Shown here one piece after another: positions 40,965 to 50,127 of a DNA stretch of 57,149 nt. This stretch comes from Treponema sp. (GTDB taxonomy: Bacteria; Spirochaetota; Spirochaetia; Treponematales; Treponemataceae). The stretch is from NCBI GenBank assembly GCA_016293495.1, contig JAEDED010000014.1, positions 1 through 57,149 of the forward strand. The letters run 5' to 3'. Made by a program: the position numbers and the translations under genes. Within the stretch, counting starts at the first letter, position 1; each line of letters starts with the position of its first letter. The notes under the pieces were generated by a model that was given only the letters and a program-made list of their open reading frames with translations, did no database searches and was not told where the DNA came from.

Positions 40965-42011
40965 ATGAGTATGAAAAGTAATAAACGGGTTATTATAATT
41001 TCAATTCTTGCGGCTGTTCTTGTTGCAGTTTCTGCTGCGGTCATTCTTCTGCAGCTTTCAAATTTAAAAACAGATTTATCAAAAGATGCTGGTAAACAGG
41101 AAACTAAAAAAGAAAAATTGATTTTAGGTTTTTCACAGATTGGTTCAGAAAGCGCATGGCGTACAAGAAATACTCAGTCAATTTTTGAGGCCGCTGAAGA
41201 AAATAACATTCAGATTATTTTTGATGATGCTCAGCAGAAACAGGAAAATCAGTTAAAGGCAATCCGTTCTTTTATCGTATATCAGGTTGATGTAATTGCA
41301 TTTGTTCCAATTGTTGAAGACGGCTGGGATAAAGTTTTGATGGAAGCTAAAGAAGCAGGCATTCCTGTAATTATTGTTGACCGTCAGATCAATGCGAGTC
41401 CCGATCTTTATGCAGGCTTTCTCGGCGAAAATGGATTTACTGAAGGCCAGTCGGCAGGAAAATTTCTTGTAAAAAAATGCGAAAATGATATGAGAAATAA
41501 AATCAACATTCTTGAATTTTCCGGTACAGAAAATTCTTCTGTTGCAACTGGACGTGCAAACGGTTTTAGGGATGTGATTAAGAATAATCCAAAGTTCAGG
41601 ATAATTCATTCTGTTGATGGTGACTTTCTGCGTTCTCGCGGTAAAGAAATCATGGATAAGATTATTGCAGAAAATAAAGGGCTTCTTCAGATAGACGGCC
41701 AGAAAGTTGATGTAATTTACTCGCACAATGATTCAATGACACTGGGCTTGCTTGATTCCCTTAAGAAAAATCAAATCTCGCCAGTTAATACAATCATTAT
41801 TTCGATTGACGCAGAGCAGAAATCCATTGATGCACTCACTCAGGGAAAATTGAACTGCGTCGTTGAATGCAACCCAAATCTCGGACCTGCATTGATGGAC
41901 CTTGTAATCAAAATCAAAAACGGAGAAAAAATTCCCCGCGAAACATATACCGAAGAGACAGTATTTACAGAAGACGATGATTTTTCGACATACAAGCCAA
42001 GGGGGTATTAA
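40965..42011 (+). CDS. Membrane-anchored periplasmic sugar-binding protein of a three-component system
   Basis: 348 residues. An uncleaved-looking N-terminal helix (RVIIISILAAVLVAVSAAVILL) is followed by a Peripla_BP_4 (type I) domain: ILGFSQIGSESAWRTRNTQSI, VDVIAFVPIVEDGWDKVL, IVDRQINAS, and DVIYSHNDSMTLGLLDSL. This is the YtfQ/RbsB pattern. It is not next to permease genes on its own strand but heads an operon with a kinase and a response regulator, so it likely senses a sugar for them. The start may be 40965 or 40971. The transport-type binding protein lies at 48975. Confidence 0.85.
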   Translation: MSMKSNKRVIIISILAAVLVAVSAAVILLQLSNLKTDLSKDAGKQETKKEKLILGFSQIGSESAWRTRNTQSIFEAAEENNIQIIFDDAQQKQENQLKAIRSFIVYQVDVIAFVPIVEDGWDKVLMEAKEAGIPVIIVDRQINASPDLYAGFLGENGFTEGQSAGKFLVKKCENDMRNKINILEFSGTENSSVATGRANGFRDVIKNNPKFRIIHSVDGDFLRSRGKEIMDKIIAENKGLLQIDGQKVDVIYSHNDSMTLGLLDSLKKNQISPVNTIIISIDAEQKSIDALTQGKLNCVVECNPNLGPALMDLVIKIKNGEKIPRETYTEETVFTEDDDFSTYKPRGY

Positions 42012-42013
42012 AA

Positions 42014-43462
42014 ATTAAGCAAAGCTTTACAAAAACCCTTCAGCTTTCTTATGTATTTTTGATTGGAATCATGCTGATTCCGACAATTTATTCCGCTGTT
42101 TCGACACAGATTCATACAAAGCAGTACGACAACATAATTACAAACGTCGGAAATGCAAACCGCATCAACCAGATTGCAAAGTCTGACATTCCGAATGAAC
42201 TCTGGGAAATCGTCTGCGGTAAAACTGATTTTTACACAAGCAAGCCTTATACTAAAATTGAAAATATCTTTACCGGTATCGAAGAGATGAAAGAGAATAC
42301 CAAAAGTAAAGAAAACCAGCAGAAGCTCGAAGTTGCATACAGAGCGTGTACAACACTTCAACAGAATATTCAGATCCTTGAAGATCAGATTAATGAAGGA
42401 ATTTCTGTTACGCAGAATGAAGCACAGCTTGATGAAATCAGAACAATCACTGCTTTGTTCTCTGATATCATGCAGGATTTTATTCTTTCAGAAATGGAAT
42501 CGGCAAGCGAAACAAATTCTTCGATTAAAAAAGCATCTTTGATTATGACTGTGATGCAGATCATAATTCTTGTTTTTTCTCTTGGCGTTGCAATTTACGG
42601 TTACATCACAGTTTCAAAATCAATTGAAAATCCTCTGTCGGATATGCAGCAGCTTTCGACAGAAATTTCTCACGGAAATTTAACAGCCCGTATTAATATT
42701 CCTGAAGTTGAAGAATTAATTCCTCTTGCAAACAATATGAACTCGATGGCAGAACAGATTGATCTTCTGCTTAAGAAAAATATCGAGGAACAGAAAAATT
42801 TTCAGAAGGCAGAAGTTAGAGCACTTCAGGCTCAGATTACTCCGCACTTTTTATATAATACTTTTGATACAATTATCTGGCTTGCAGAACAGGAACAGAC
42901 AGAAGAGGTTGTAAAAATTACAAAAGCCTTTTCAAACTTTCTTCGTATTTCGTTAAGCCGCGGACACGAATGGATTACAGTTGATCAGGAACTTGATCAC
43001 ATCCGTAATTATCTTACGATTCAGAAAATCCGTTATGCAGATATTTTAAATTATGAAATTGAAGTTAACCCTGATCTGGTTGAATCTAAAATCATCAAGC
43101 TTACCTTGCAACCGCTTGTAGAAAATGCAATCTATCACGGAATTAAAAACAAGCGTGGACGTGGTCACATTAATGTCAATGTTGATTATTCAGATGAAAG
43201 TAAAGAATTTATAAAGTTTGCAGTTAAAGATGACGGTGCTGGTTTTACAGAAGAGCGTCTTGCAGAAGTTAAAAACGAACTTGAAACCGGTTCAGAAAAC
43301 GCAGAAAAACTTTCGTCGGTTTATGGACTTTATAACGTTAATAAAAAACTTAAACTTTATTACGGAGAAAAAACTGAAGGGCTTCAGATTGAATCGGAAC
43401 ATAGAAAAGGCAGTACAATATGGTTTATAATTCCTAGTGTGGCTGGAGATGTAAATGTATAG
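42014..43462 (+). CDS. YesM-type sensor histidine kinase, probable ATT start
   Basis: About 482 residues if initiated at ATT 42014. Two membrane helices (N-terminal SYVFLIGIMLIPTIY; second near VMQIIILVFSLGVAIYGYI), a HAMP-like region, then His_kinase motif LQAQITPHFLYNTFD, with the phosphoacceptor His in TPHF, and the ATPase part QPLVENAIYHG, DDGAGF and GLYNVNKK. No ATG, GTG or TTG occurs upstream of the first helix; TTG at 42059 would cut that helix in two and has no ribosome site, whereas ATT lies 2 bases after the binding-protein stop and downstream of an A-G-rich GGGGG run. Middle gene of the three-component operon. Confidence 0.85.
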   Translation: MKQSFTKTLQLSYVFLIGIMLIPTIYSAVSTQIHTKQYDNIITNVGNANRINQIAKSDIPNELWEIVCGKTDFYTSKPYTKIENIFTGIEEMKENTKSKENQQKLEVAYRACTTLQQNIQILEDQINEGISVTQNEAQLDEIRTITALFSDIMQDFILSEMESASETNSSIKKASLIMTVMQIIILVFSLGVAIYGYITVSKSIENPLSDMQQLSTEISHGNLTARINIPEVEELIPLANNMNSMAEQIDLLLKKNIEEQKNFQKAEVRALQAQITPHFLYNTFDTIIWLAEQEQTEEVVKITKAFSNFLRISLSRGHEWITVDQELDHIRNYLTIQKIRYADILNYEIEVNPDLVESKIIKLTLQPLVENAIYHGIKNKRGRGHINVNVDYSDESKEFIKFAVKDDGAGFTEERLAEVKNELETGSENAEKLSSVYGLYNVNKKLKLYYGEKTEGLQIESEHRKGSTIWFIIPSVAGDVNV

Positions 43463-45041
43463 CGTATTTTTAGTTGATGATGAACCGATTGTACTCGAAG
43501 GAATTCGCACAAAGGTAGACTGGGAAAGTTTCGGTTTTGCTTTTGTCGGTGAAGCTACAGACGGCGAAATTGCTCTTTCAATGATTCACGAAATTAAGCC
43601 GGACATTCTCATTACTGATATTAAGATGCCGTTTATGGACGGGCTTCAGCTTGCCGCATCGATTAAGAAAATCCAGCCATGGATTAAAATTATTATTCTT
43701 TCGGGTCATGATGAATTTGATTATGCAAAGAAAGCAATCTCAATCGGAATCGATGACTACATATTAAAACCATTTACTTCAGAAGAAATTGTTATGGCTC
43801 TCAAAAAAGCGGCTGAACATATTGATGCAGAAAGAAAACAGCTTTCTGACATTTCAAGAATGAAAGAAGAACTAAAGTCAAAAGAAAAACTTGTTCAGAA
43901 AGATTTTCTTAACAATCTCGTTCACGGTTCTGCAGACATGAACAGCATAATGGAAAAAAGCCAGGAACTCGGAATCGACCTTCTTTCGCGTTATTACAAA
44001 ATCATTATCAGTAAAGTCTGCAGTAAAACCGGCAATATGCAGAACCAGCAGGAAGCCTGTTCCCTTTTAAATTCTTATTCAACAGGCTGGGAACAGACTT
44101 TGTGTTATTTTCATCACACAAACTGGCTTGTTACAATCTGCAAAGGGTCAAATCAGACAGAGCTGGAAGAAAATGTTTTCCGCATTGCAGAAACAATCGA
44201 ACATATTGTTACGCAAAATAAGGACTGTTCAGTAGTAACTTCTATCGGAAAAACAGTCGACCATCTTTCTTCAATTTCTGAAAGTTATGAAGACGCAAAA
44301 AAGGTCATTGAAAATTCAAGTCTTGCAAATCAGAACCGCATTATCAGTACAGAAGATATGCAGATTACAAATTCTGAAATGCTGGAATTGAAAGAGAACG
44401 CACCAATGGTTGAGCGACTTAAATACGCAGGTAAGAATGATGTTTCTGCAATAATTGATGAGTCGATGGATCTGATTAAAAGTAATCCGGGACAGTTTCA
44501 GTTCTTTGCATCTTACCTGCTGGCTGATTTGATTTTTGCGGTTTCAAAGCTTGTTGAAAGTCTTGGCGGTAATGTTAAAGAAATAAAACCAGAAATTTTA
44601 CAGAGAAGCTTTATTGATACAGCAGTTCAGGATGAAGAACACTTTAAAAATGAACTGGAATCAGTTCTTAATTTTGTGGTTGAATTCCGTGATTCAAAAA
44701 TGACAGGAAAATACGGCGATGTAATTCTTAAGGCAAAAAAATATATCGATGAAAATTATGCCGACCAGAATACAACGCTTACAACTGTTGCAGAAGAAGT
44801 CTGTTTAAGCCCGAATCACTTCAGTACAATTTTCTCACAGGAATGTAAAATTACCTTTATCGAATATCTTACAAATGTTCGAATCGAAAATGCAAAACGC
44901 CTGATTAAAAAAACAGATATGAAAGGTTATGACATTGCATACGAATGCGGCTTCAGCGATCCTCATTACTTCAGCTACATCTTCAAGAAAAATACCGGGC
45001 TTACTCCGAGAGAGTACAAAGGTTCGTCTGATTCCGAATAA
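43455..45041 (+). CDS. YesN-type response regulator with AraC-type DNA-binding domain
   Basis: 528 residues. Receiver domain 1-120 with VDDEP (Asp8, Asp9) and phospho-acceptor Asp55 in LITDIKMPFMDG, Lys in YILKPF. The middle ~300 residues are uncharacterised. The C-terminal ~100 are an AraC HTH pair (TTVAEEVCLSPNHFSTIFSQE and YDIAYECGFSDPHYFSYIFKKNTGLTPREYK). Overlaps the kinase by 8 bases. It should activate genes in response to the binding protein and kinase; the adjacent convergent ytf operon is the obvious target. Confidence 0.9.
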   Translation: MYSVFLVDDEPIVLEGIRTKVDWESFGFAFVGEATDGEIALSMIHEIKPDILITDIKMPFMDGLQLAASIKKIQPWIKIIILSGHDEFDYAKKAISIGIDDYILKPFTSEEIVMALKKAAEHIDAERKQLSDISRMKEELKSKEKLVQKDFLNNLVHGSADMNSIMEKSQELGIDLLSRYYKIIISKVCSKTGNMQNQQEACSLLNSYSTGWEQTLCYFHHTNWLVTICKGSNQTELEENVFRIAETIEHIVTQNKDCSVVTSIGKTVDHLSSISESYEDAKKVIENSSLANQNRIISTEDMQITNSEMLELKENAPMVERLKYAGKNDVSAIIDESMDLIKSNPGQFQFFASYLLADLIFAVSKLVESLGGNVKEIKPEILQRSFIDTAVQDEEHFKNELESVLNFVVEFRDSKMTGKYGDVILKAKKYIDENYADQNTTLTTVAEEVCLSPNHFSTIFSQECKITFIEYLTNVRIENAKRLIKKTDMKGYDIAYECGFSDPHYFSYIFKKNTGLTPREYKGSSDSE

Positions 45042-45126
45042 AGAAATTGTTTTAATCAATACAAATATTCCGAATAAAGAAATTACTCTGATTAATGAAG
45101 TTATTCTGATTAATGAAATTATTCAA
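45031..45126 (+). repeat. Degenerate 36-base tandem repeat after the response regulator
   Basis: ATTCCGAATAAAGAAATT occurs at 45031-45048 and 45067-45084, exactly 36 bases apart, and a third degenerate unit (ATTCTGATTAATGAAATT) follows at 45103-45120. The first copy contains the regulator's stop codon. In another frame the units read as NKEI-LIN repeats. Likely replication slippage. Confidence 0.6.
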
Positions 45127-45142
45127 AAAACGTAATTGTTTC

Positions 45143-45186
45143 GGACAAAAAAAAGGCAGCCTGAAAGTTCCCCTCATTCAGGCTGC
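45143..45186 (-). terminator. Intrinsic terminator of the ytf operon
   Basis: GCAGCCTGA (45156-45164) pairs with TCAGGCTGC (45178-45186); on the minus strand the stem is followed by a run of eight or more T. It ends the operon whose last gene stops at 45234. Confidence 0.85.
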
Positions 45187-45233
45187 ACATATCCTGGTGA
45201 TTATTTTTAATATTTATTCAATATATTAAATTA

Positions 45234-46313
45234 TTACTGAGCTGATGAACCAAGCTTCTTCTTTCTGATAGAAATAATTACGCTCTGGAGAATAATGAAG
45301 AAGCAGAGCATCAAACCAATAGTAATTTTCTGCCACCAAGGTTCTTTCAAACCTGAAGTAATTACGATTGTGTTGATTGTTTTTAACGACATAACACCAA
45401 ACAAGGTTCCGATAATATTTCCTACACCACCGGTAAGCAATGTGCCGCCGATAATCGCAGAAGCAATTGCTTCCATTTCTGCACCGGCCGCATTCTGTAC
45501 GTCACCAGATCCTGTGTGAAGAAGGTAGATGAATCCTGCAATACCAGCAAGCAATCCACAGAGAACATAACTGATGAATCTTGTTCTCTTAACATTGATA
45601 CCGAGCATCAAAGCGCTTTCCGGGTTACCACCGATTGCGTAGAAGTTGCGACCAACCTTTGTCCATTTGAGAACTGCCCAGAGAATTACAACGATAAGGA
45701 TTGCAACGATTGCTCCGATTTCAAGTTCGAATGGAACGAAGTTTCCGGCCTTTGTTGTTCTTCCAAAACCTGGAATTGAAAATCTGAATTCCATCAGCTT
45801 CTTGAATGCAATTTCTGCATTTGTAACAACTGGATGTGCATCAGTTACAAGGTTATCAACCTTCAATGGTGTAACGTGGATGATTGTTGTAATACCTTTT
45901 GCAAGGAACATACCTGCAAGGGTAATGATAAATGGCTGAATCTTGAGGTAAGCAACAAGGAATCCCTGAACAAGACCAAAGGCAAGACCAATTCCGAGAG
46001 AAAGAAGAAGAGCTTCTGTAACAGATCCGCCCGGCTTCTGAAGAATTACAACGCTTGCCATAGTGATCAAAGTAATCTGACCACCAACCGAAATATCAAT
46101 TCCACCAGAAATCATTACGATTGTAAGACCACAAGCGATGATAATCAGGTATGCGTTGTTGTTAAAAATATTAAGGAACTGCTGGAAGTTAAGGAATCCG
46201 CCGCCCCATACAACCATTCCAAGTAAATACATTGCAAAGAATGAACAGATTGTAATTGTCAAAAGCAAAGCTGTATTTGAAATAGGTAATTTGGTTTTCT
46301 TATTTGTTTCCAT
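45234..46313 (-). CDS. yjfF: Sugar ABC transporter permease, YjfF type
   Basis: 359 residues, about ten helices, BPD_transp_2 family. Motifs: VMISGGIDISVGGQITL near residue 65, then AYLKIQPFIITLAGMFLAKG, and YAIGGNPESALMLGINVKRTRF, the ribose-type permease loop. Last gene of the operon. GGAGG lies before the ATG inside the end of the previous gene, so translation is coupled. With YtfT it should form the heterodimeric pore. Confidence 0.85.
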   Translation of the reverse strand: METNKKTKLPISNTALLLTITICSFFAMYLLGMVVWGGGFLNFQQFLNIFNNNAYLIIIACGLTIVMISGGIDISVGGQITLITMASVVILQKPGGSVTEALLLSLGIGLAFGLVQGFLVAYLKIQPFIITLAGMFLAKGITTIIHVTPLKVDNLVTDAHPVVTNAEIAFKKLMEFRFSIPGFGRTTKAGNFVPFELEIGAIVAILIVVILWAVLKWTKVGRNFYAIGGNPESALMLGINVKRTRFISYVLCGLLAGIAGFIYLLHTGSGDVQNAAGAEMEAIASAIIGGTLLTGGVGNIIGTLFGVMSLKTINTIVITSGLKEPWWQKITIGLMLCFFIILQSVIISIRKKKLGSSAQ

Positions 46314-46315
46314 AA

Positions 46316-47392
46316 TTATTTAGCCTCCACTTTTACAGCTTTTTTCGAACCGACTTTCTTTGCAAGCTTGCTGATTGCTTCTTTAACAACAGGTGAACCA
46401 GAAATTACAAGGATAAGAATTACGATAGCCTTGTATGCCTTTACGTCTGTTGAAGGAACTTTCATAGCGTACAATGTTGTTGTAAGCGCCTGAATGATGT
46501 AAGCACCAAGAATTGATCCGCCAAGGTTGAACTTACCGCCGGCTAAAGAGTTTCCTCCGATTGCAACTGCAAGGATGGCATCCATTTCGATATCGATAAG
46601 AAGTGTTTCAGGGTTGATGCTTCCGATACGTGAGAAGCTGATTGAACCTGCAAAAGAAACACAGATACCAAGAATAACAAAAACAAGCAGCTTGATAATC
46701 AGCGGATTAATACCGTTAAGTTTTGCAGCTTTTTCATTAATACCAACAGACTGAACAAAAAGTCCGAGAGTAGTAAACTTCAAAAGAAGAATTACGACAA
46801 CTACAAACGCAATTACAATCAGAATCGGGCTTGGAATCGGACAACCCGGAAGGAATCCGCCGAGTCCGCTAAGGAACTTCTGGTCAACAGTCTTGTTTCC
46901 GCCTACTGTAATCCAGTCCGCAATCGGACGACCTGCAGTAAAGAGAATCAGCGATGCAATCATCGGCTGAATGTTGAATACAGAAATTAAAACGCCGTTA
47001 AAGAGACAGAACAACACTGCAACAATGATAGCTGCAAGAAGGCCAAGCATGATTGAACCTGGAGTAATTGATCCGCCTCTGATTACTCTGAGTAATACAC
47101 AGGCTGCGATAGTTGATGAAGCACCAACGGAAATATCCTGACCTTTTGTTGCTGAAGTAATAAAAGTCATACCGATAGCAAGAATTACAAGCTCAGATGC
47201 ATTATTCAAAATACTGATGAGGTTACCTGCAAGAACAGGGTTTCCGTCAGTGTTTGTTTTAATACCGATAGAGAAGAACGAAGGATCTCTGATCAGGTTA
47301 AAAATAACAAGAATTAATAATGCAAAAATAGGAATAATTAACTGTGAAGACAAAAGGTTTTTCATCTTCTGTTTACATTCTAAACTAGTCAT
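46316..47392 (-). CDS. ytfT: Sugar ABC transporter permease, YtfT type
   Basis: 358 residues, about nine helices. FITSATKGQDISVGASSTI near residue 85 is the YtfT-type version of the ribose-permease motif; VGINEKAAKLNGINP is the coupling loop. Its ribosome site (GGGAGG) lies within the last codons of the ATPase gene. The C-terminus is Lys-rich. Galactofuranose or another pentose/hexose is likely; the exact sugar is inferred from family only. Confidence 0.85.
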   Translation of the reverse strand: MTSLECKQKMKNLLSSQLIIPIFALLILVIFNLIRDPSFFSIGIKTNTDGNPVLAGNLISILNNASELVILAIGMTFITSATKGQDISVGASSTIAACVLLRVIRGGSITPGSIMLGLLAAIIVAVLFCLFNGVLISVFNIQPMIASLILFTAGRPIADWITVGGNKTVDQKFLSGLGGFLPGCPIPSPILIVIAFVVVVILLLKFTTLGLFVQSVGINEKAAKLNGINPLIIKLLVFVILGICVSFAGSISFSRIGSINPETLLIDIEMDAILAVAIGGNSLAGGKFNLGGSILGAYIIQALTTTLYAMKVPSTDVKAYKAIVILILVISGSPVVKEAISKLAKKVGSKKAVKVEAK

Positions 47393-47395
47393 TTA

Positions 47396-48895
47396 TTATT
47401 TTCCTCCCGCAATAGTTTTCATGATGTTGTCCTGACTCAATTCTTCGTCTTTCAATTCACCAACAATGTTGCGGTCTTTCATAACCACAAGTCTTGTACA
47501 AACGTTCAGCATTTCCTGGATTTCTGAAGAAATGAAGGTAACACCAACGCCTTCTTTTGAAAGTTTAAGAACCTGTTTCTGGATTTCTGTTTTTGTACCA
47601 ACGTCGATACCGCGAGTTGGTTCATCAAGAATAAGGTACTGTGGGTGTGTCAAAAGCCAGCGTGCAAGAATAACCTTCTGCTGGTTTCCACCTGAAAGTG
47701 ATTTAATCGGAGTTTCCTGAGAAGCTGTCTTAACCTGAAGAAGTTTGATGTATTCATCGGCGATTTTAACTGCTTCTGATTTTGAGAACGGCTTCCAGAA
47801 GCCTCTTAATACCTGCTGTGCAAGAATAAGATTGTCGCGTACTGAAAGGTCCTGAATGATTCCGTCACCTTTGCGGTCTTCTGGAAGATAACCGAGGCCG
47901 TTTTTCATTGCATCGAGGGCTTTGTTAATCTTTACGTCTTTGCCGTTAATTTTTACAGTACCGCCTGTTACACGGTCAGCACCGAAGATTGCACGGATGC
48001 TTTCTGAACGACCAGAACCGAGAAGACCTGTAAAGCCGTTAACTTCACCTTTTCTGATTTTAAAGTCAAAAGGCTTAACGCCTTCTGCGCTTGAAAGATC
48101 CTTTGCTTCGTAAACAACTTCTGCCGAAGGATTGAAAGTTCCTTTTTCGCTCTGAAGCTTTGAAATATCATCAAGCGCTTTACCGAGCATTGCAGAAATA
48201 AGATCAACCTGCGGCATGTCTTTAATTGCATATTCTCCAACAAGCTCACCGTTACGAAGAACTGTGATTTTGTCACAAACTGCATAAACCTGATCAAGGA
48301 AGTGTGTGATAAAGATGATTCCTACGCCTTTTGATTTAAGGTCACGCATCAAGCCAAAAAGAAGTTCAACTTCGCGTTCGTCGAGAGAAGAAGTTGGTTC
48401 GTCAAGAATGAGAACTTTACACTTCATATCAACGGCACGGGCAATTGCAACCATCTGCTGGATTGCGATTGAACAGGTTCCGAGCTGCTGTGCTCCTTTT
48501 GCAGGAATGTTAAGTTTTGATAAGATTTCGTCAGCGCGTTTTTCCTGCGCCTTTGGATTAATGAATTTATAGTTACCTCGTCCAATGAACATGTTTTCAG
48601 CAACAGTCAGGTTTGGACAAAGAGTAATTTCCTGATATACAGTACTGATACCCAGATTCTGAGCATCCTGAGGAGAGCGGATTGATACTGGTTTTGCTTC
48701 GATACAGATCTCTCCTGAATCTTTTTCGTATACACCAGTTAAACATTTTACGAGAGTTGATTTACCAGCTCCATTTTCGCCCATGAGGGCATGAATTTCG
48801 CCAGCACGAAGAGTAAAGTCAACATTCTGAAGAGCTTTTACTCCCGGGAATTCTTTGTAGATTCCACGCATGGTTAAAATTACATTGTTTTCCAT
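47396..48895 (-). CDS. ytfR: Sugar ABC transporter ATPase, YtfR type
   Basis: 499 residues, two fused nucleotide-binding domains. The first has GENGAGKSTLVK, signature TCSIAIQQMVAIARA and VLILDEPTSSLD; the second has the degenerate P-loop LLGSGRSE with signature LSGGNQQK and YLILDEPTRGIDVG. This is the RbsA/MglA/YtfR design. A terminator-like hairpin separates it from the binding-protein gene upstream, so it is probably expressed at a lower level. Confidence 0.92.
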   Translation of the reverse strand: MENNVILTMRGIYKEFPGVKALQNVDFTLRAGEIHALMGENGAGKSTLVKCLTGVYEKDSGEICIEAKPVSIRSPQDAQNLGISTVYQEITLCPNLTVAENMFIGRGNYKFINPKAQEKRADEILSKLNIPAKGAQQLGTCSIAIQQMVAIARAVDMKCKVLILDEPTSSLDEREVELLFGLMRDLKSKGVGIIFITHFLDQVYAVCDKITVLRNGELVGEYAIKDMPQVDLISAMLGKALDDISKLQSEKGTFNPSAEVVYEAKDLSSAEGVKPFDFKIRKGEVNGFTGLLGSGRSESIRAIFGADRVTGGTVKINGKDVKINKALDAMKNGLGYLPEDRKGDGIIQDLSVRDNLILAQQVLRGFWKPFSKSEAVKIADEYIKLLQVKTASQETPIKSLSGGNQQKVILARWLLTHPQYLILDEPTRGIDVGTKTEIQKQVLKLSKEGVGVTFISSEIQEMLNVCTRLVVMKDRNIVGELKDEELSQDNIMKTIAGGK

Positions 48896-48914
48896 TTTAC
48901 ATTACCTATTGAGT

Positions 48915-48958
48915 AAAAAAAATGCGGTGCAAAACATGTTGTCATATTTTACACCGCA
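48915..48958 (-). terminator. Intergenic attenuator between ytfQ-like and ytfR-like genes
   Basis: On the minus strand TGCGGTG pairs with CACCGCA (48958-48952 with 48929-48923) around a 22-base loop, followed by T8 (48922-48915). It lies in the 79-base gap of an operon. It probably lets the binding protein be made in excess of the membrane parts. Confidence 0.8.
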
Positions 48959-48974
48959 ACCAACGACTTAGAAA

Positions 48975-49925
48975 TTAGTCACCAAGTCCGTATGTATCGA
49001 TGTCAGCCTGTGTAAGTTTTATAGCATCGAAACCTTTTTCTTCAGAAATAACTTTCTTTGAAGGAACGTGACCAGAAGTAATCATTTCTTCGATTACAGC
49101 AGCCTGGAATGGAGAACACTGTCCGTCATAGTCCCAGTTTCCTTTGAGGAGTTCACGGAGAGCCCATTTGTTACAGTCGAATCCCATAATTTTAACTTTT
49201 CCCTTAACACCGTGTGTGATACCAGCGTCGTCGAGAGCAGCAACAGCACCTTTAGCCATACCGTCGTTTTCAGCGTAGATTACGTTGAAGTCTTCACCAG
49301 AGTTGATTACAGATTCAACAATTTTCTTTGCTTCAGCTTCGTCCCATGTAGCTGTCTGCTGGATAACTTTTTTCATTGTTCCAGCTTTGAATTCAGCTTC
49401 GAGAGCTCCAGTACGTCCGATCTGAGCATCAGATCCCATAGCACCCTGGATGTGGATTACTTTATATTCAGGAAGATTCAATGATTTGAGCCAAGCAACA
49501 GCTGTTTCACCCTGTTTAGACATGTCTGAAACAACAGCAGCTTCATAAAGGTCTGTTGAAGTATTGATCATACGGTCGAAAAGGAATACTTTAACACCTT
49601 CGTCTTTTGCCTTTTTAAGGATTGTATCCCAACCATCAGTAGCAGCTGCAGAAAGGAGAAGGTAATCAACTCCGGCAGCGATCATGTCAGAAGCAGCATT
49701 GAGCTGTTCATCATTCTTAAGACTGTAGAAAGCCTTAACGTCGTATCCCTTTTCAGCAGAGAATACTGTTTCCATGTCTTTTACGTTAGCAGCACGATAT
49801 CCTGATTCACTTGGTGGATTGTTAATAATACCAATTTTAATTGAATCACTTTTTTTAGCACCACAGCTAACAAACAAACTTGCAGCAGCCAATACTGCTA
49901 CACAAGCAGAAATAATTTTTTTCAT
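48975..49925 (-). CDS. ytfQ: Sugar-binding lipoprotein, YtfQ type
   Basis: 316 residues. Lipobox SLFVSC with Cys near residue 21, then a Peripla_BP_4 domain: IGIINNPPSESGYRAANVKDM, GVDYLLLSAAATDGWDTILKKA, VFLFDRMINTSTDLYEA, and VIYAENDGMAKGAVAAL. The arrangement matches YtfQ (galactofuranose) binding proteins, and the operon order SBP-ATPase-permease-permease agrees. AGGAGG lies 7 bases before the ATG. The membrane-anchored sensor at 40965 is a distant paralogue with the same fold. Confidence 0.88.
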   Translation of the reverse strand: MKKIISACVAVLAAASLFVSCGAKKSDSIKIGIINNPPSESGYRAANVKDMETVFSAEKGYDVKAFYSLKNDEQLNAASDMIAAGVDYLLLSAAATDGWDTILKKAKDEGVKVFLFDRMINTSTDLYEAAVVSDMSKQGETAVAWLKSLNLPEYKVIHIQGAMGSDAQIGRTGALEAEFKAGTMKKVIQQTATWDEAEAKKIVESVINSGEDFNVIYAENDGMAKGAVAALDDAGITHGVKGKVKIMGFDCNKWALRELLKGNWDYDGQCSPFQAAVIEEMITSGHVPSKKVISEEKGFDAIKLTQADIDTYGLGD

Positions 49926-50127
49926 CTAAAATCCTCCTAATAGATGTCTTTCTTATGGTGCCAATATAAACCTGATTTCGCCATATTTGAATGAAGATTT
50001 TTAGGTATTTTTGTGGGAATTTTTATGATTTTGCAATTTTTTCAAATATTCCCGAAAAAAGTTTAAAAAATTATTTAAAAAGGTTTAAAAATTTTACCCG
50101 CAGGCCGGAGGAATGTATGGCTATATT

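Noticed and set aside
45646..46226. Long plus-strand ORFs opposite the yjfF-type permease
   Set aside because: They are antisense to a strongly supported membrane protein and show low-complexity composition expected of such shadows.
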